From: Pseudomonas sp. TH41
GTDB taxonomy: Bacteria > Pseudomonadota > Gammaproteobacteria > Pseudomonadales > Pseudomonadaceae
Assembly (NCBI RefSeq): GCF_016650695.1
Contig: NZ_JAEKFH010000001.1
Coordinates: 186,001 to 250,000 of the forward strand
DNA length: 64,000 bases
Direction: 5' to 3'
In this document: positions 1-8,806 of the stretch, piece after piece
How positions within the stretch are numbered: position 1 is the first letter of the stretch
Layout: the number at the start of each line of letters is the position of its first letter
Translations under genes and position numbers: made by a program
The notes under the pieces: generated by a model
The model's input: only the letters and a program-made list of their open reading frames with translations
Told to the model about the DNA's origin: nothing
Databases searched by the model: none

Positions 1-132
1 CTCTCTGATTTGCTCAGCCGCATCCCGTATCAGGATGTAGCGCGTGAGAAGGTGGTGTTGCCCAAGCGGCAGAAGCCAGGCGGCTATCGCGAACCGGATT
101 ATCCATTGCGGCGAATTCCCGAAAACTTCTGA
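1..132 (+). CDS. ppk2: Polyphosphate kinase 2, C-terminal end (partial)
   Basis: Open from the first base in frame 1 and ending at a TGA at 130-132. The 43 residues visible contain LLSRIPYQDV, EKVVLPKRQ and a GGY..PDYPL stretch, which resemble the extreme C-terminus of PPK2 enzymes, where a proline- and basic-rich tail follows the P-loop kinase fold. PPK2 transfers phosphate between polyphosphate and nucleotides. The catalytic Walker motifs lie outside the window, so the identity rests on the tail alone. The next gene starts 49 bases downstream on the same strand, so co-transcription is possible. Confidence 0.6.
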   Translation, partial: LSDLLSRIPYQDVAREKVVLPKRQKPGGYREPDYPLRRIPENF

Positions 133-181
133 AGGGTGCGTTTAAGCCCATCTGCGCTTTACACCAAAGGGCCACCGTCCA

Positions 182-1969
182 ATGAGCCATTCGGATGCTT
201 CGCCTCCCGTCCCGGAACCGGGCCGGATCGCACGTCGGGGCACCGGCGATGAGACCGGCTTGAGTCGCTGGCTCCCGGGACTTCGAATACTTCGCGAATA
301 CCAAATGGCCTGGTTACGTCACGACATCATGGCCGGTTTGGTGCTCACCACGATGCTGGTTCCCGTCGGCATCGCCTATGCCGTGGCATCGGGTGTGCCC
401 GGTATCTATGGCCTCTACGCGACCATCGTTCCGCTAATCGCTTATGCAGTGTTCGGACCTAGCCGGATTCTGGTGCTGGGGCCGGATTCCTCGCTGGCCG
501 CCGTTATCCTTGCCGTCGTCCTGCCACTGTCGGGTGGCGATCCCCATCGCGCCGTCGCCCTTGCAAGCATGATGGCGATCGTGTCGGGAGCCGTGTGCAT
601 CCTGGCGGGCATCGCGCGCTTGGGCTTTATTACGGAGCTTCTGTCCAAACCGATCCGCTACGGGTACATGAACGGGATTGCAGTGACGGTATTGATCAGT
701 CAATTGCCCAAGCTTTTCGGTTTTTCGATCGAGTCCCACGGCCCGCTGAGAAACCTGTGGGCCATCGCCACGGCGGTGATGGAAGGAAAAACCAACTGGA
801 CCACGTTTATGGTGGGCGCAGCCACCCTGGTCGTCATCCTTCTACTCAAAGGCAACAAGCGAATCCCGAGCATCCTGATTGCCGTGGCAGGAGCGACCGT
901 CGCCGTGGGTGTGCTGGACCTTGCCGCGCGCGCCGGTGTGTCAGTCCTCGGTTCTCTTCCACAAGGTTTGCCTGCGTTCGCTATCCCTTGGATCACCCAA
1001 GACGATATTGTCCCCGTCGTCATTGGCGGGTGCGCCGTCGCCCTGGTCTCGTTTGCCGACACCAGCGTGCTCTCACGTGTGTATGCGGCGCGGACCCGTA
1101 CCTATGTCGATCCGAATCAGGAGATGGTGGGGCTTGGTGTTGCCAACCTGGCCGCTGGATTTTTCCAGGGCTTTGCGATCAGTAGCAGTTCATCACGTAC
1201 TCCCGTGGCCGAAGCCGCAGGCGCCAGAACACAGTTGACCGGCGTTGTCGGCGCGTTGGCAGTTGCTGTACTGCTGATGGTGGCGCCAAACCTGTTGCAG
1301 AGTTTGCCCAACAGCGCACTGGCAGCGGTGGTGATTGCGTCGGCCATCGGCTTGATTGAAGTCGCCGACCTGCGACGAATTTATCGCATCCAGCGCTGGG
1401 AGTTCTGGTTGTCGATTGTCTGCACAATTGGCGTAGCGGTGTTGGGTGCTATTCAGGGTATCGGCCTGGCCATCGTGATCGCCGTCATCGAATTTCTGTG
1501 GGATGGCTGGCGGCCGTATTCTGCGGTGCTGGGGCAAGCCGAGGGGGTCCAGGGCTACCACGACATCCAGCGTTATCCGGACGCGAGCCTGATCCCCGGA
1601 CTGGTCCTGTTTCGCTGGGATGCGCCCTTGTTTTTCGCCAACGCCGAACTGTTCAACGACCGAGTGCTGGACGCCGTGGCGGCATCGCCTACGCCCGTGC
1701 GCTGGCTGGTCGTTGCGGCGGAACCCGTCACCAGTGTGGACGTGACCTCTGCCGACATGTTGGCTGAGCTGGACGAAACCTTGCGTGCGGCGGGTATCAA
1801 GTTGTGCGTGGCCGAAATGAAGGATCCGGTCAAGGACAAGCTCAAGCGATTCGGGCTTTTCGCGCGGCTGGGCGTAACGGCGTTCTTTCCAACCATCGAC
1901 GATGCAGTCGGCAACTATCTTTTGATTCATCCAGTGCAGAGTGCGGGGCAGCAGGACGAAGAGCGCTGA
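182..1969 (+). CDS. SulP family anion (sulfate-type) permease
   Basis: A 595-residue inner-membrane protein. An N-terminal cytoplasmic stretch is followed by about 12 hydrophobic segments (roughly residues 45-440), with the SulP signatures VPVGIAYA and GLYATIVPLIAYAVFG early and GPDSSLAAVI around residue 100. A C-terminal STAS domain (about 455-575) contains LVLFRWDAPLFFANAELF. The family moves sulfate, bicarbonate or other anions by symport or exchange; the substrate cannot be read here. Length is normal for SulP with STAS. No strong ribosome site precedes the ATG. It follows the ppk2 end closely and converges on the next gene. Confidence 0.92.
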   Translation: MSHSDASPPVPEPGRIARRGTGDETGLSRWLPGLRILREYQMAWLRHDIMAGLVLTTMLVPVGIAYAVASGVPGIYGLYATIVPLIAYAVFGPSRILVLGPDSSLAAVILAVVLPLSGGDPHRAVALASMMAIVSGAVCILAGIARLGFITELLSKPIRYGYMNGIAVTVLISQLPKLFGFSIESHGPLRNLWAIATAVMEGKTNWTTFMVGAATLVVILLLKGNKRIPSILIAVAGATVAVGVLDLAARAGVSVLGSLPQGLPAFAIPWITQDDIVPVVIGGCAVALVSFADTSVLSRVYAARTRTYVDPNQEMVGLGVANLAAGFFQGFAISSSSSRTPVAEAAGARTQLTGVVGALAVAVLLMVAPNLLQSLPNSALAAVVIASAIGLIEVADLRRIYRIQRWEFWLSIVCTIGVAVLGAIQGIGLAIVIAVIEFLWDGWRPYSAVLGQAEGVQGYHDIQRYPDASLIPGLVLFRWDAPLFFANAELFNDRVLDAVAASPTPVRWLVVAAEPVTSVDVTSADMLAELDETLRAAGIKLCVAEMKDPVKDKLKRFGLFARLGVTAFFPTIDDAVGNYLLIHPVQSAGQQDEER

Positions 1970-1998
1970 ACTTGATTGGAAACATTCCTGTTTCTCCT

Positions 1999-4830
1999 TT
2001 ACGCCACTCGCTCAATCGTATCGGAACTGCTCTTTTTTACGCCTCCAGTCCAGCGCATTACAACCATTCGAACTAGCTTGTTCCAGACATAACCAACGCC
2101 AATCCCACCGGCGATGGCAATGACTACCGCGAGCGCGGGTTGGTCATAGATATGACGGGCCAGGGACTGAAACTGGAAATGCGTTAAATAGATAAACAGT
2201 GTTGACGAGGCTATTAATGCAAGTCCCCGCGCGATGATGCCTGGCACAGGAATAGACCTGATCCAAATCACCGCAAGCACGGCAGGCAGGGATATATCAA
2301 TATATTCATTGATGTCGGAGAGGTTTAATCCCTGTCCGACGATTATCCAAATATCTTGCCCGACTATCAAAATGACAGCTATCGCACTGGCAACCCATTT
2401 CTGGAGGCTTGAATGAGCATAGTGAATGGCCATTCCGAGTACCATAATCGCGAGGTAGTGCTGGGGCACTCTGTTATAAAGCGGTGCCGCATCAAACATA
2501 TAGGCATTAATCATGATGTTTGCCACTGCCAACGCGCATGACGCTGCGATGAGATTGCGGAACGGGTTTGAAATTATTAGAGTTCTCACGCGCTTGAATG
2601 ACAGAGCGAATCCAATGATTATTATCATTTGCAGGAGAACTTCAATATACCAATACGCAAAGACACCTACGACATCCGGTGGGAACCAGTTTGAAATAAG
2701 CAGCAGTGTTTGCCAACGAATTTTGTCGAACAGAACCTGATTCAAAATGATGTACAGTATTGTGGGTATCGCGATGCTGGCCATGGATTTTAGCAGCAGG
2801 TGCACGTTGCCGCGCTCATGTATCGCTTTGAATTGAAACCTTGCCAGACTGATGCCGGACACTAGAAATAACGCCGTCGTCTCGCCTGAAAAGGGCCATG
2901 TTGAAAAAACATGAAAATGCCCGATAACAATAAACAATATAGCTGTTGCGCGTAACAAAATGGGTAGTTCCATTACCCGGGCTGAAAATTTTGACAGCTT
3001 GGTTGTGTGGGCTAACTCACAAAGTTCTCGTATGGGCATCACTTCCCATCGATCTGGCAAATGACCAATAAGCTCTTCAAGAATCATTGAAGCCTGGACG
3101 AACGAGAGCGAATCGCCACCCAGTTCCACAAACGATAAATTGGCATCGACCTGCGTGACTTCGAGTATTTCAGACCAGGCAGCCGCCAGTTTGTGCGCGA
3201 GCGGCGATAGATCCTGGCTTGAATTGATGGCCCCCGCATCCGTGTTACCGGTAATCGGAGGCAATGCCCGCTTATCAATTTTTCCATTCGGCGTCAGTGG
3301 AATAGCGTCCAGAAAAACGAACAACGCTGGCACCATGTATTCCGGGAGTTGTTGGGTGGCATGCTCACGCAACTCAGTCGATGAAACAGGTTGTGTTGAA
3401 ACGCAATAGGCAATCAGCTTTACGCTTGCACTGTCATTGTTCGCCAGAATAACGCACTGCTTGATCCGAGGGTGTCGTGATAGGGCACCTTCGATTTCAC
3501 TGAGTTCGATTCGGTGGCCGCGTATCTTGACCTGACTATCTCCCCGCCCTAGAAAACTGACACTGCCATCTGAAAGATAAGTTCCAAGGTCGCCGGTCCT
3601 GTAACAAATGTCGTCCTCGACATTTGTGAACGGATTCACAACGAACTTTTCCCGGGTTTGTGCGGTATCACCCCAGTAACCCAATGATAAATAGGGACTG
3701 CGTATAAGGATTTCTCCAGTCTCTCCTTCGCAGACCAACTGATTAGAATCATTCAGGACCAGCAGTTGGGCGCCTTCAATCCCTTTGCCAAGCGGAATTC
3801 TGGAATTGTCGGCTTCAGGGGCGACATGATGATACGCCATGGCCTGCGGTGTTTCCGTCGTACCGTAAAAATTCACGCTAACGGCATGGGGTGCAATAAC
3901 GCGTATTTGTTCGTATAACGTGGGGCTCAATGCATCTCCACCCCAAAACAGATACCGTAAATCGTTGAATTTTAATTTATTGATTTTTGCCCCGGTTTCA
4001 ATAAGTTTTCCCAAGGGCGGGGTAAGGTGAATGATGGATATTTTGTATTTATATATCCACGCCGCCAACGCCGAAGGATCTATGACGGTTGACTGTGCAG
4101 GAACAATAACTTTCGCGCCAATGGACAGAGGGGTAAATACGTCCCTGTACACAGGGTCGTGACCAAGCCCGGACAGTAAGGAAAAGCAATCGTCTTTTGA
4201 TAACGAATGGCGCTGAGTGTGCCACTCAATAAAGTGAACCAAAGGCGCATGATTTGTCACAATCCCCTTCGGTTCGCCGGTGCTGCCCGATGTGAATGTG
4301 ATATAGGCCGGATGACGAGAATTGACCTCTGGCAACGTCTGTTGATCAGCGGCGAACTCATGCAGTAATTGGGTGGGGCGTTCGGGAATTCTAACGACCT
4401 GCGGTGACGAACTTCTTGCCCTTGGCTCAAGCTGTTCGGGATTGAGGTCGACAGTAGCCTCACCACATAGCAGGACAAAGGAAGGCTGAAGCGTTTGAAT
4501 AATTTGACTGATGCGCGCAGGTGGATAAGCCGTGTCAGCAACGGTGAACGTCAATCCGGCACGCGAGGCACCGAGCATTGCGTACACCAGCCCCGCACAG
4601 CGACTTGAAACAATAACCACCCGGTCGGATTCGATAGCGCCGTTTTTAATCAAGAAGCAAGCAATGCGTTGGCTTATCTCTTCAAGCTGACGATAGTTGC
4701 AGGTCGCGTCTTCAGAGATAACAGCCACTGCATCAGGCGAGCGTTTCACCTGTTGCAGGAAATCCATGAAAATCGGACGTTCGGAACAATATTCCAGAGG
4801 AAGGGTCGGGTTGGGGCGGGCGTCCTGCAT
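1999..4830 (-). CDS. Adenylation-carrier-acyltransferase 3 fusion (NRPS-like)
   Basis: 943 residues with three parts. An amino-acid-type adenylation domain covers about 20-530: A3 loop FTSGSTGEPKG near 179-189, NFYGTTET near 320-326, GDSQVKIRGHRIE near 430-442 and the catalytic-lysine motif NGKIDKRALP near 515-524. A carrier domain follows with ELGGDSLSF near 569-577, Ser574 being the phosphopantetheine site. From about 620 to 940 there are some ten hydrophobic helices resembling acyltransferase 3 proteins, with RATAILFIVIGHFH at 627-640. There is no condensation or thioesterase domain. It presumably activates an amino acid, loads it on the carrier and passes it to a membrane acceptor; substrate and acceptor are unknown. 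The gene is more AT-rich than its neighbours, suggesting transfer. It is monocistronic. Confidence 0.85.
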   Translation of the reverse strand: MQDARPNPTLPLEYCSERPIFMDFLQQVKRSPDAVAVISEDATCNYRQLEEISQRIACFLIKNGAIESDRVVIVSSRCAGLVYAMLGASRAGLTFTVADTAYPPARISQIIQTLQPSFVLLCGEATVDLNPEQLEPRARSSSPQVVRIPERPTQLLHEFAADQQTLPEVNSRHPAYITFTSGSTGEPKGIVTNHAPLVHFIEWHTQRHSLSKDDCFSLLSGLGHDPVYRDVFTPLSIGAKVIVPAQSTVIDPSALAAWIYKYKISIIHLTPPLGKLIETGAKINKLKFNDLRYLFWGGDALSPTLYEQIRVIAPHAVSVNFYGTTETPQAMAYHHVAPEADNSRIPLGKGIEGAQLLVLNDSNQLVCEGETGEILIRSPYLSLGYWGDTAQTREKFVVNPFTNVEDDICYRTGDLGTYLSDGSVSFLGRGDSQVKIRGHRIELSEIEGALSRHPRIKQCVILANNDSASVKLIAYCVSTQPVSSTELREHATQQLPEYMVPALFVFLDAIPLTPNGKIDKRALPPITGNTDAGAINSSQDLSPLAHKLAAAWSEILEVTQVDANLSFVELGGDSLSFVQASMILEELIGHLPDRWEVMPIRELCELAHTTKLSKFSARVMELPILLRATAILFIVIGHFHVFSTWPFSGETTALFLVSGISLARFQFKAIHERGNVHLLLKSMASIAIPTILYIILNQVLFDKIRWQTLLLISNWFPPDVVGVFAYWYIEVLLQMIIIIGFALSFKRVRTLIISNPFRNLIAASCALAVANIMINAYMFDAAPLYNRVPQHYLAIMVLGMAIHYAHSSLQKWVASAIAVILIVGQDIWIIVGQGLNLSDINEYIDISLPAVLAVIWIRSIPVPGIIARGLALIASSTLFIYLTHFQFQSLARHIYDQPALAVVIAIAGGIGVGYVWNKLVRMVVMRWTGGVKKSSSDTIERVA

Positions 4831-5056
4831 GTTATTTGTATACTCCGTATGATCTATACGAGGCTAACGTCGAGACCCGAAATTCCTCATTGATATAACA
4901 CGAAAATTATCGATGGACGAGGCAAAAAAATGCAGCGTCGCTCCGCGGTAATTTTTAGTGAAGAGCATACAGCATGGAGCAGCCTATTGAGGTTCAGGCA
5001 GGCGGATTAACGTTAATGCCGAGCGGCCGATGGCGCCAGCGCGGTCCGGAAATGGC

Positions 5057-5283
5057 GGGGTTACCCTAATGCCAGTCAGTTAAGAAAATCTGAGGCGAAA
5101 CACGCTCTTGGTAGCAGCTGGCGAAGCCTGCGTTCGGCTGCGCAGCAGTCGTAAAACCTGAGCGCGAGGTCTTCCTGAAACACTGCGTTGCCTGATTTCA
5201 CGACTGCTGCGCAGCCGAACGCAGGCTTCGCCAGCTGCTACAGATCGCGTTACGGCTTAACTGACCGGCATTAGGGGTTACCC
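5057..5283. mobile_element. Composite palindromic element, copy 1 (MITE-like)
   Basis: The element proper is 5067-5273. Its ends are 18-bp inverted repeats: TAATGCCAGTCAGTTAAG on the left and, read inward from the right, TAATGCCGGTCAGTTAAG (17 of 18 identical). The same 10 bases GGGGTTACCC lie directly outside both ends (5057-5066 and 5274-5283), like a target-site duplication. Inside is a 131-bp palindrome (5111-5241). A second copy in the opposite internal orientation lies at 18453-18658. It codes for nothing recognisable. This looks like a non-autonomous element carrying a REPIN-type core. Confidence 0.75.
5111..5241. repeat. Large REPIN-like palindrome (GTAGCAGC type), copy 1
   Basis: Two perfect 42-base inverted arms starting GTAGCAGCTGGCGAAGCC and ending at the mirror GGCTTCGCCAGCTGCTAC, separated by a non-palindromic spacer of 47 bases. 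The inner half of each arm reads TTCGGCTGCGCAGCAGTCGT, unlike the other two copies in this window. Transcribed, it would form a very stable hairpin. It sits upstream of the NRPS-like gene and downstream of msrA. Confidence 0.9.
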
Positions 5284-5337
5284 AGGCTTTTGTGCTGCTG
5301 AGTCGGCGACTCGCCAGAATTCGCCTCTATTCAGTAA

Positions 5338-5844
5338 CTAGCCTCGTTTGGGCAGTTTCCAGTTTGGCCGAATGAAATGGCAGGTGTAACCGTTGGGATA
5401 GTGTTCGAGGTAGTCCTGATGCTCCGGTTCTGCCTCCCAGAAAGGGCCGGCGGGCGTGATTTCCGTGACGACCTTGTCGGGCCATAGCCCGGATGCATCA
5501 GCGTCGGCTACGGTGTCTTCGGCCACGCGCTTCTGCTCGTCGTTGAGATAGAAGAGGGCGGAGCGGTAGCTCGTCCCGAGATCGTTGCCCTGACGATTCC
5601 TGGTCGTCGGGTCATGGATCTGGAAGAAAAACTCGAGGATCTGGCGATAGCTGATCTGCGCCGGATCGAACACGATCTCGATCGCTTCAGCGTGTGTGCC
5701 ATGGTTGCGATAGGTCGCATTGGGTACGTCACCGCCCGAGTAGCCCACACGCGTGGACACTACGCCTGGATAGCGTCTCAGCAGATCCTGCATGCCCCAG
5801 AAACAGCCACCCGCCAGAATGGCTGTTTCAGTTCGTGTCGTCAT
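5338..5844 (-). CDS. msrA: Peptide methionine sulfoxide reductase MsrA
   Basis: 168 residues, the usual size of a stand-alone MsrA. It carries the signature [11 protein letters not shown] near the N-terminus (Cys14 is the nucleophile in GCFWG), then [21 protein letters not shown] and [11 protein letters not shown], all hallmarks of the family. The enzyme reduces the S-epimer of methionine sulfoxide in proteins and free methionine in the cytoplasm, resolved by thioredoxin. No MsrB domain is fused. It lies close downstream of the 13-residue repeat protein on the same strand (16-base gap), so read-through from that gene is likely. Confidence 0.96.
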   Translation of the reverse strand: MTTRTETAILAGGCFWGMQDLLRRYPGVVSTRVGYSGGDVPNATYRNHGTHAEAIEIVFDPAQISYRQILEFFFQIHDPTTRNRQGNDLGTSYRSALFYLNDEQKRVAEDTVADADASGLWPDKVVTEITPAGPFWEAEPEHQDYLEHYPNGYTCHFIRPNWKLPKRG

Positions 5845-5860
5845 AGTACGGTCCTTCCCG

Positions 5861-6688
5861 TTATTGGTTACCGATCGGGGTATTGAACTGGTCGGAATAA
5901 TTGCCGGTCATGAGAGAGGTCGCGACTCTATCCGACCCTACGCCAACGCGAGACACATACGCAAGACGGGCAGCACTCACTTTATCCGCACCATCGGAGG
6001 CAACCGCCCCGGCGCCGACATGGTCCGATCCGTCAGAGGCAACCGCTCCAGCACCGACATGGTCCGATCCGTCCGAGGCAACCGCCCCGGCGCCGACATG
6101 GTCCGATCCGTCCGAGGCAACCGCCCCGGCGCCGACATGGTCCGATCCGTCCGAGGCAACCGCCCCGGCGCCGACATGGTCCGATCCGTCCGAGGCAACC
6201 GCCCCGGCGCCGACATGATCCGATCCGTCAGAAGCAACCGCCCCGGCGCCGACATGATCCGATCCGTCAGAAGCAACCGCTCCAGCACCGACATGGTCCG
6301 ATCCGTCAGAGGCCACCGCTCCAGCGCCGACATGGTCCGCGCCATCGGAGGCCACCGCTCCAGCGCCGACATGGTCCGCGCCATCGGAGGCCACCGCCCC
6401 AGCACCGACATGATCCGATCCGTCAGAGGCAACCGCCCCGGCGCCGACATGGTCCGATCCGTCAGAGGCCACCGATCCGGCGCCGACATGGTCCGATCCG
6501 TCAGAGGCCACCGATCCGGCGCCAACATGGTCCGCACCATCGGAGGCAACCCGATTGGCACCTACGCGATCAGAACCACCCTCGGCCAATGCCTGAGCAC
6601 CTGCAGCCCAGACAGCGGTGACGCCAGAGGGCACCACGACCGTTGCCGCGACTGCAAATAAAACGCCTGAAAACAGCTTGTATTTCAT
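5861..6688 (-). CDS. Secreted protein made of 13-residue repeats
   Basis: 275 residues from the ATG at 6688, chosen because GGAG lies six bases before it; a GTG 15 bases earlier is in frame but has no such site. A Sec signal ([21 protein letters not shown], then AVWAAG) is followed by about 16 tandem copies of [13 protein letters not shown], 14 of them intact (residues about 47-228), with Ser/Ala swaps at position 6 and Ser/Ala at position 13. A short non-repetitive tail ends the protein. The 39-bp DNA repeat also keeps both other strands' frames open, so the long antisense frames here are by-products. Function unknown; a periplasmic or surface structural role is only a guess. Confidence 0.75.
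   Translation of the reverse strand: MKYKLFSGVLFAVAATVVVPSGVTAVWAAGAQALAEGGSDRVGANRVASDGADHVGAGSVASDGSDHVGAGSVASDGSDHVGAGAVASDGSDHVGAGAVASDGADHVGAGAVASDGADHVGAGAVASDGSDHVGAGAVASDGSDHVGAGAVASDGSDHVGAGAVASDGSDHVGAGAVASDGSDHVGAGAVASDGSDHVGAGAVASDGSDHVGAGAVASDGSDHVGAGAVASDGADKVSAARLAYVSRVGVGSDRVATSLMTGNYSDQFNTPIGNQ
6005..6550 (-). repeat. 39-bp tandem repeat, 14 units
   Basis: Fourteen head-to-tail 39-base units encode the VASDGxDHVGAGx repeat of the secreted protein. Units differ by a few substitutions only (GTCCGA/GTCAGA and GGCGCC/AGCACC variants), and runs of four neighbouring units are identical, which points to recent expansion. Copy number should vary between strains without breaking the frame, because the unit is a multiple of three. 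Confidence 0.9.
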
Positions 6689-7006
6689 GATCTTCTCCAC
6701 CACCCGCTAGCCGCAAAGCAATTGAGCACAGCCCACCGTTCGACCCTTGGCGACACGACCCATTGGCTCGGGATTGATTACGTTGTGATAGGCACGGGCG
6801 CACCACAAAAGCGCACGGGTGTCGACAATCTGCATGACGCTTGAATAGCTGACTGAAGCAGTATAGATCCGTGGCTTTTCAATGGTTGAATGGTTGATGG
6901 ACGGGTTGACCTGGCCTGATGACCTGAACCAATGGTGTCGATTCGCGAAGTTTCATGATGTTCATTAGGCTGGGAAACCCAGCGCAGCCTGCGCTGGGTG
7001 CCGGGG
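6689..7006. other. Intergenic, 318 bases
   Basis: Contains the promoter region of the repeat protein on its left side and the terminator-like hairpin of ohr at 6977-6999. I see no convincing coding frame or repeat in it. Confidence 0.5.
6977..6999 (-). terminator. Hairpin downstream of ohr
   Basis: ACCCAGCGCA pairs perfectly with TGCGCTGGGT across a three-base loop, eight bases past the ohr stop codon. Read on the minus strand it is followed by only two or three T residues, so it is a weak intrinsic terminator or an mRNA-protecting stem. Confidence 0.6.
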
Positions 7007-7426
7007 TTAAACCAGATTGATCGTGACGTCGATGTTGCCGCGGGTGGCTTTCGAGTAGGGGCAGGTCTGGTGTGCAGCGTCCACCACGGCCCGAGCGACA
7101 GCAGGCTCAAGGCCCGGAAGGCTGACATTGAGGCGCGCCTGGAGGAAAAAGGCGTTGTCGGTCTTGCCCAGGTCCACTTCGGCATCGACAGCGACGTTGG
7201 TCGGCAAGGTCACCTTCAATGCGGCCGCTGCCTTGCCCATGGCTCCGATGAAACAGGCTGACCAACTGGCTGCCAGCAGTTGTTCGGGGTTGGTGCCACT
7301 GCCTGAGGAGCCCGGCGGGGAAAGCTTGATGTCCAGACGTCCATCAGAGCTTCGCGCCTCGCCGTCGCGACCTCCGGTGGTGTGAGTCTGGCCGGTATAA
7401 AGCACGGTGTCGATTTGATTGATCAT
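7007..7426 (-). CDS. ohr: Organic hydroperoxide resistance protein, Ohr/OsmC family
   Basis: 139 residues from the ATG at 7426, preceded by AGGAG at a good distance; an in-frame ATG seven codons upstream lacks a ribosome site. The start is YTGQTHTTGGRDGEARSSDG, typical of Ohr. Two conserved redox cysteines are present, one in SWSACFIGAM and one in HQTCPYSKATRGNI. Ohr is a cytoplasmic thiol peroxidase that reduces organic hydroperoxides using lipoylated proteins as electron donor. The usual OhrR regulator is not adjacent. msrA 1.2 kb away has a related oxidative-repair role, with the repeat protein between. Confidence 0.95.
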   Translation of the reverse strand: MINQIDTVLYTGQTHTTGGRDGEARSSDGRLDIKLSPPGSSGSGTNPEQLLAASWSACFIGAMGKAAAALKVTLPTNVAVDAEVDLGKTDNAFFLQARLNVSLPGLEPAVARAVVDAAHQTCPYSKATRGNIDVTINLV

Positions 7427-7664
7427 GAGTGGCTCCTGTTGAGGCAAAGGGCGTTGAGTGATGACGCCACTTCACTTTTTCACCCTCATGTACCGCGTAT
7501 GTGTCTTGATCCAATCGTTGTGTAACGCTGTGTAAGATCGCCAGGTAATATACAGACCGACACAAATCACTCCTCAATTCCTTCCCGGCAGCGAGTGGGT
7601 TTGCTGCCGGCGGCTTACCGGCAGAATCGTCAGTCTGTAAGCAGCCACTGATTGGGAGCAGAAC

Positions 7665-8051
7665 GTGAAGCCTATCGCCGTATTTACTGCCGCCTTGCTC
7701 ATTGCAGGATTCCTCAGCACGCCTGCCTTCGCGGTCGGTGATGCTGAAGCGGGCCAGAAACTATTCAGCCGGACCTGTGGCGGCTGCCATCAGGTAGGGG
7801 AGTCGGCGCGAGGGGCTTTCGGGCCGCAACTCAATGGCATTATTGGGCGTCTGGCCGGCAGCACGACGGACTATCAGTACTCCAACGCGATGAAATCATC
7901 AGGCGTCGTCTGGACCCGTGAAACACTGGCCGCGTACATCGAAAATCCTAAAGGAGTGGTGTCCGGAACCCGGATGATTTTCTGGGGGATCAGCGACCCG
8001 GAAAAGATTGAGAACCTGTTGGCTTACCTTCAGACGTTCCAGCCGCAGTAA
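7665..8051 (+). CDS. Periplasmic cytochrome c (class I)
   Basis: 128 residues. A signal peptide (IAVFTAALLIAGFLSTPAFA) precedes the mature protein. The single haem-binding motif CGGCH is at 38-42, with GAFGPQLNGIIGRLAG after it and a likely axial methionine in GTRMIFWGI near 105. The arrangement matches small c-type cytochromes of the c2/c550 kind, electron carriers of the periplasm. No partner oxidase or dehydrogenase is adjacent. It stands alone and converges with the chorismate mutase gene. Confidence 0.9.
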   Translation: MKPIAVFTAALLIAGFLSTPAFAVGDAEAGQKLFSRTCGGCHQVGESARGAFGPQLNGIIGRLAGSTTDYQYSNAMKSSGVVWTRETLAAYIENPKGVVSGTRMIFWGISDPEKIENLLAYLQTFQPQ

Positions 8052-8164
8052 TCAAGACGCGCGCGCAAGTCGATGCTACGTCATAGGGCCTTACTGGTCG
8101 CCAGATAGGCGCCCAGGCGTTGTCCCATTTGCTCGCCCAAGTCCTGCAAACTACTCAGTGCCGG

Positions 8165-8737
8165 TCAGCGATCAACGACGCACAGTTCCCCGGAGGCGCG
8201 TATCAAGGCCTGCCCATGCAATTGATCTTTGATCAGGCCGGCTCGCGCGGTACCCAGCCAGCTCGGGCAGTCCGGGTCCTTGCGATAGGGCGCGAAAGCG
8301 GCGTATTGCTGCAACAGAAGGTTTTGCAATTCATCCAGCCGAGGCCTGATTTCATTGACGAGGTCCGGCCGTGGCGTATCGGGCGCTTTGTCAGCCGCCT
8401 GCCATTGAGCGAGCAGTCCGTACTGCACCAACTTGTTGGCTTCGATTTGTGCGGCGGTCAATTCGGCCACCTCATCCGGGTCCAGTTTCCGGTCAATAGC
8501 CATCTCCCTGGCGTTGGCGATGACGAGGGCTTCCCGAGTGCTGTCTTGAATTGGTTTACCACTGTCCCACTTGGTCAGCGCCACCAGGTCAGCAATGATC
8601 AGGCGCTCATTCATCGTCACCAGCAGCGGCTGCAAACTATCGGGCGCCGGGGAGGGTGTGCTGGCCTGTGCAACGCAAGCGAGTAAACCGAACAGCGCGC
8701 AGGTCAGCCGCAGTGGTAAGCGTGGGGCGCGGGGCAT
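8165..8737 (-). CDS. Periplasmic chorismate mutase (AroQ gamma class)
   Basis: 190 residues from the ATG at 8737; an ATG 19 codons upstream would put a charged segment before the signal. A signal peptide with ALFGLLACVAQAS is followed by the all-helical AroQ core: NERLIIADLVALTKWDSGKPI, REALVIANA and TAAQIEANKLVQY, matching exported gamma-class enzymes. These convert chorismate to prephenate in the periplasm. The tail has two cysteines (DCPSW and ELCVV) that could form a disulfide, as in other exported members. The next gene upstream on the same strand is 69 bases away, so the two may be co-transcribed. Confidence 0.88.
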   Translation of the reverse strand: MPRAPRLPLRLTCALFGLLACVAQASTPSPAPDSLQPLLVTMNERLIIADLVALTKWDSGKPIQDSTREALVIANAREMAIDRKLDPDEVAELTAAQIEANKLVQYGLLAQWQAADKAPDTPRPDLVNEIRPRLDELQNLLLQQYAAFAPYRKDPDCPSWLGTARAGLIKDQLHGQALIRASGELCVVDR

Positions 8738-8806
8738 CGGCACACTCTCTTCTGTGGGTTTTCGGCAATGGCCATTCAAGTCGATTCGCGTCATCCATAC
8801 AACACG

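Noticed and set aside
5792..6661. Long open frames on both strands over the 13-residue repeat region (plus-strand frames of up to 289 residues)
   Set aside because: They arise because a 39-bp repeat without stop codons stays open in every frame it lacks a stop; they have no ribosome sites and no signal, while the minus-strand frame has both.
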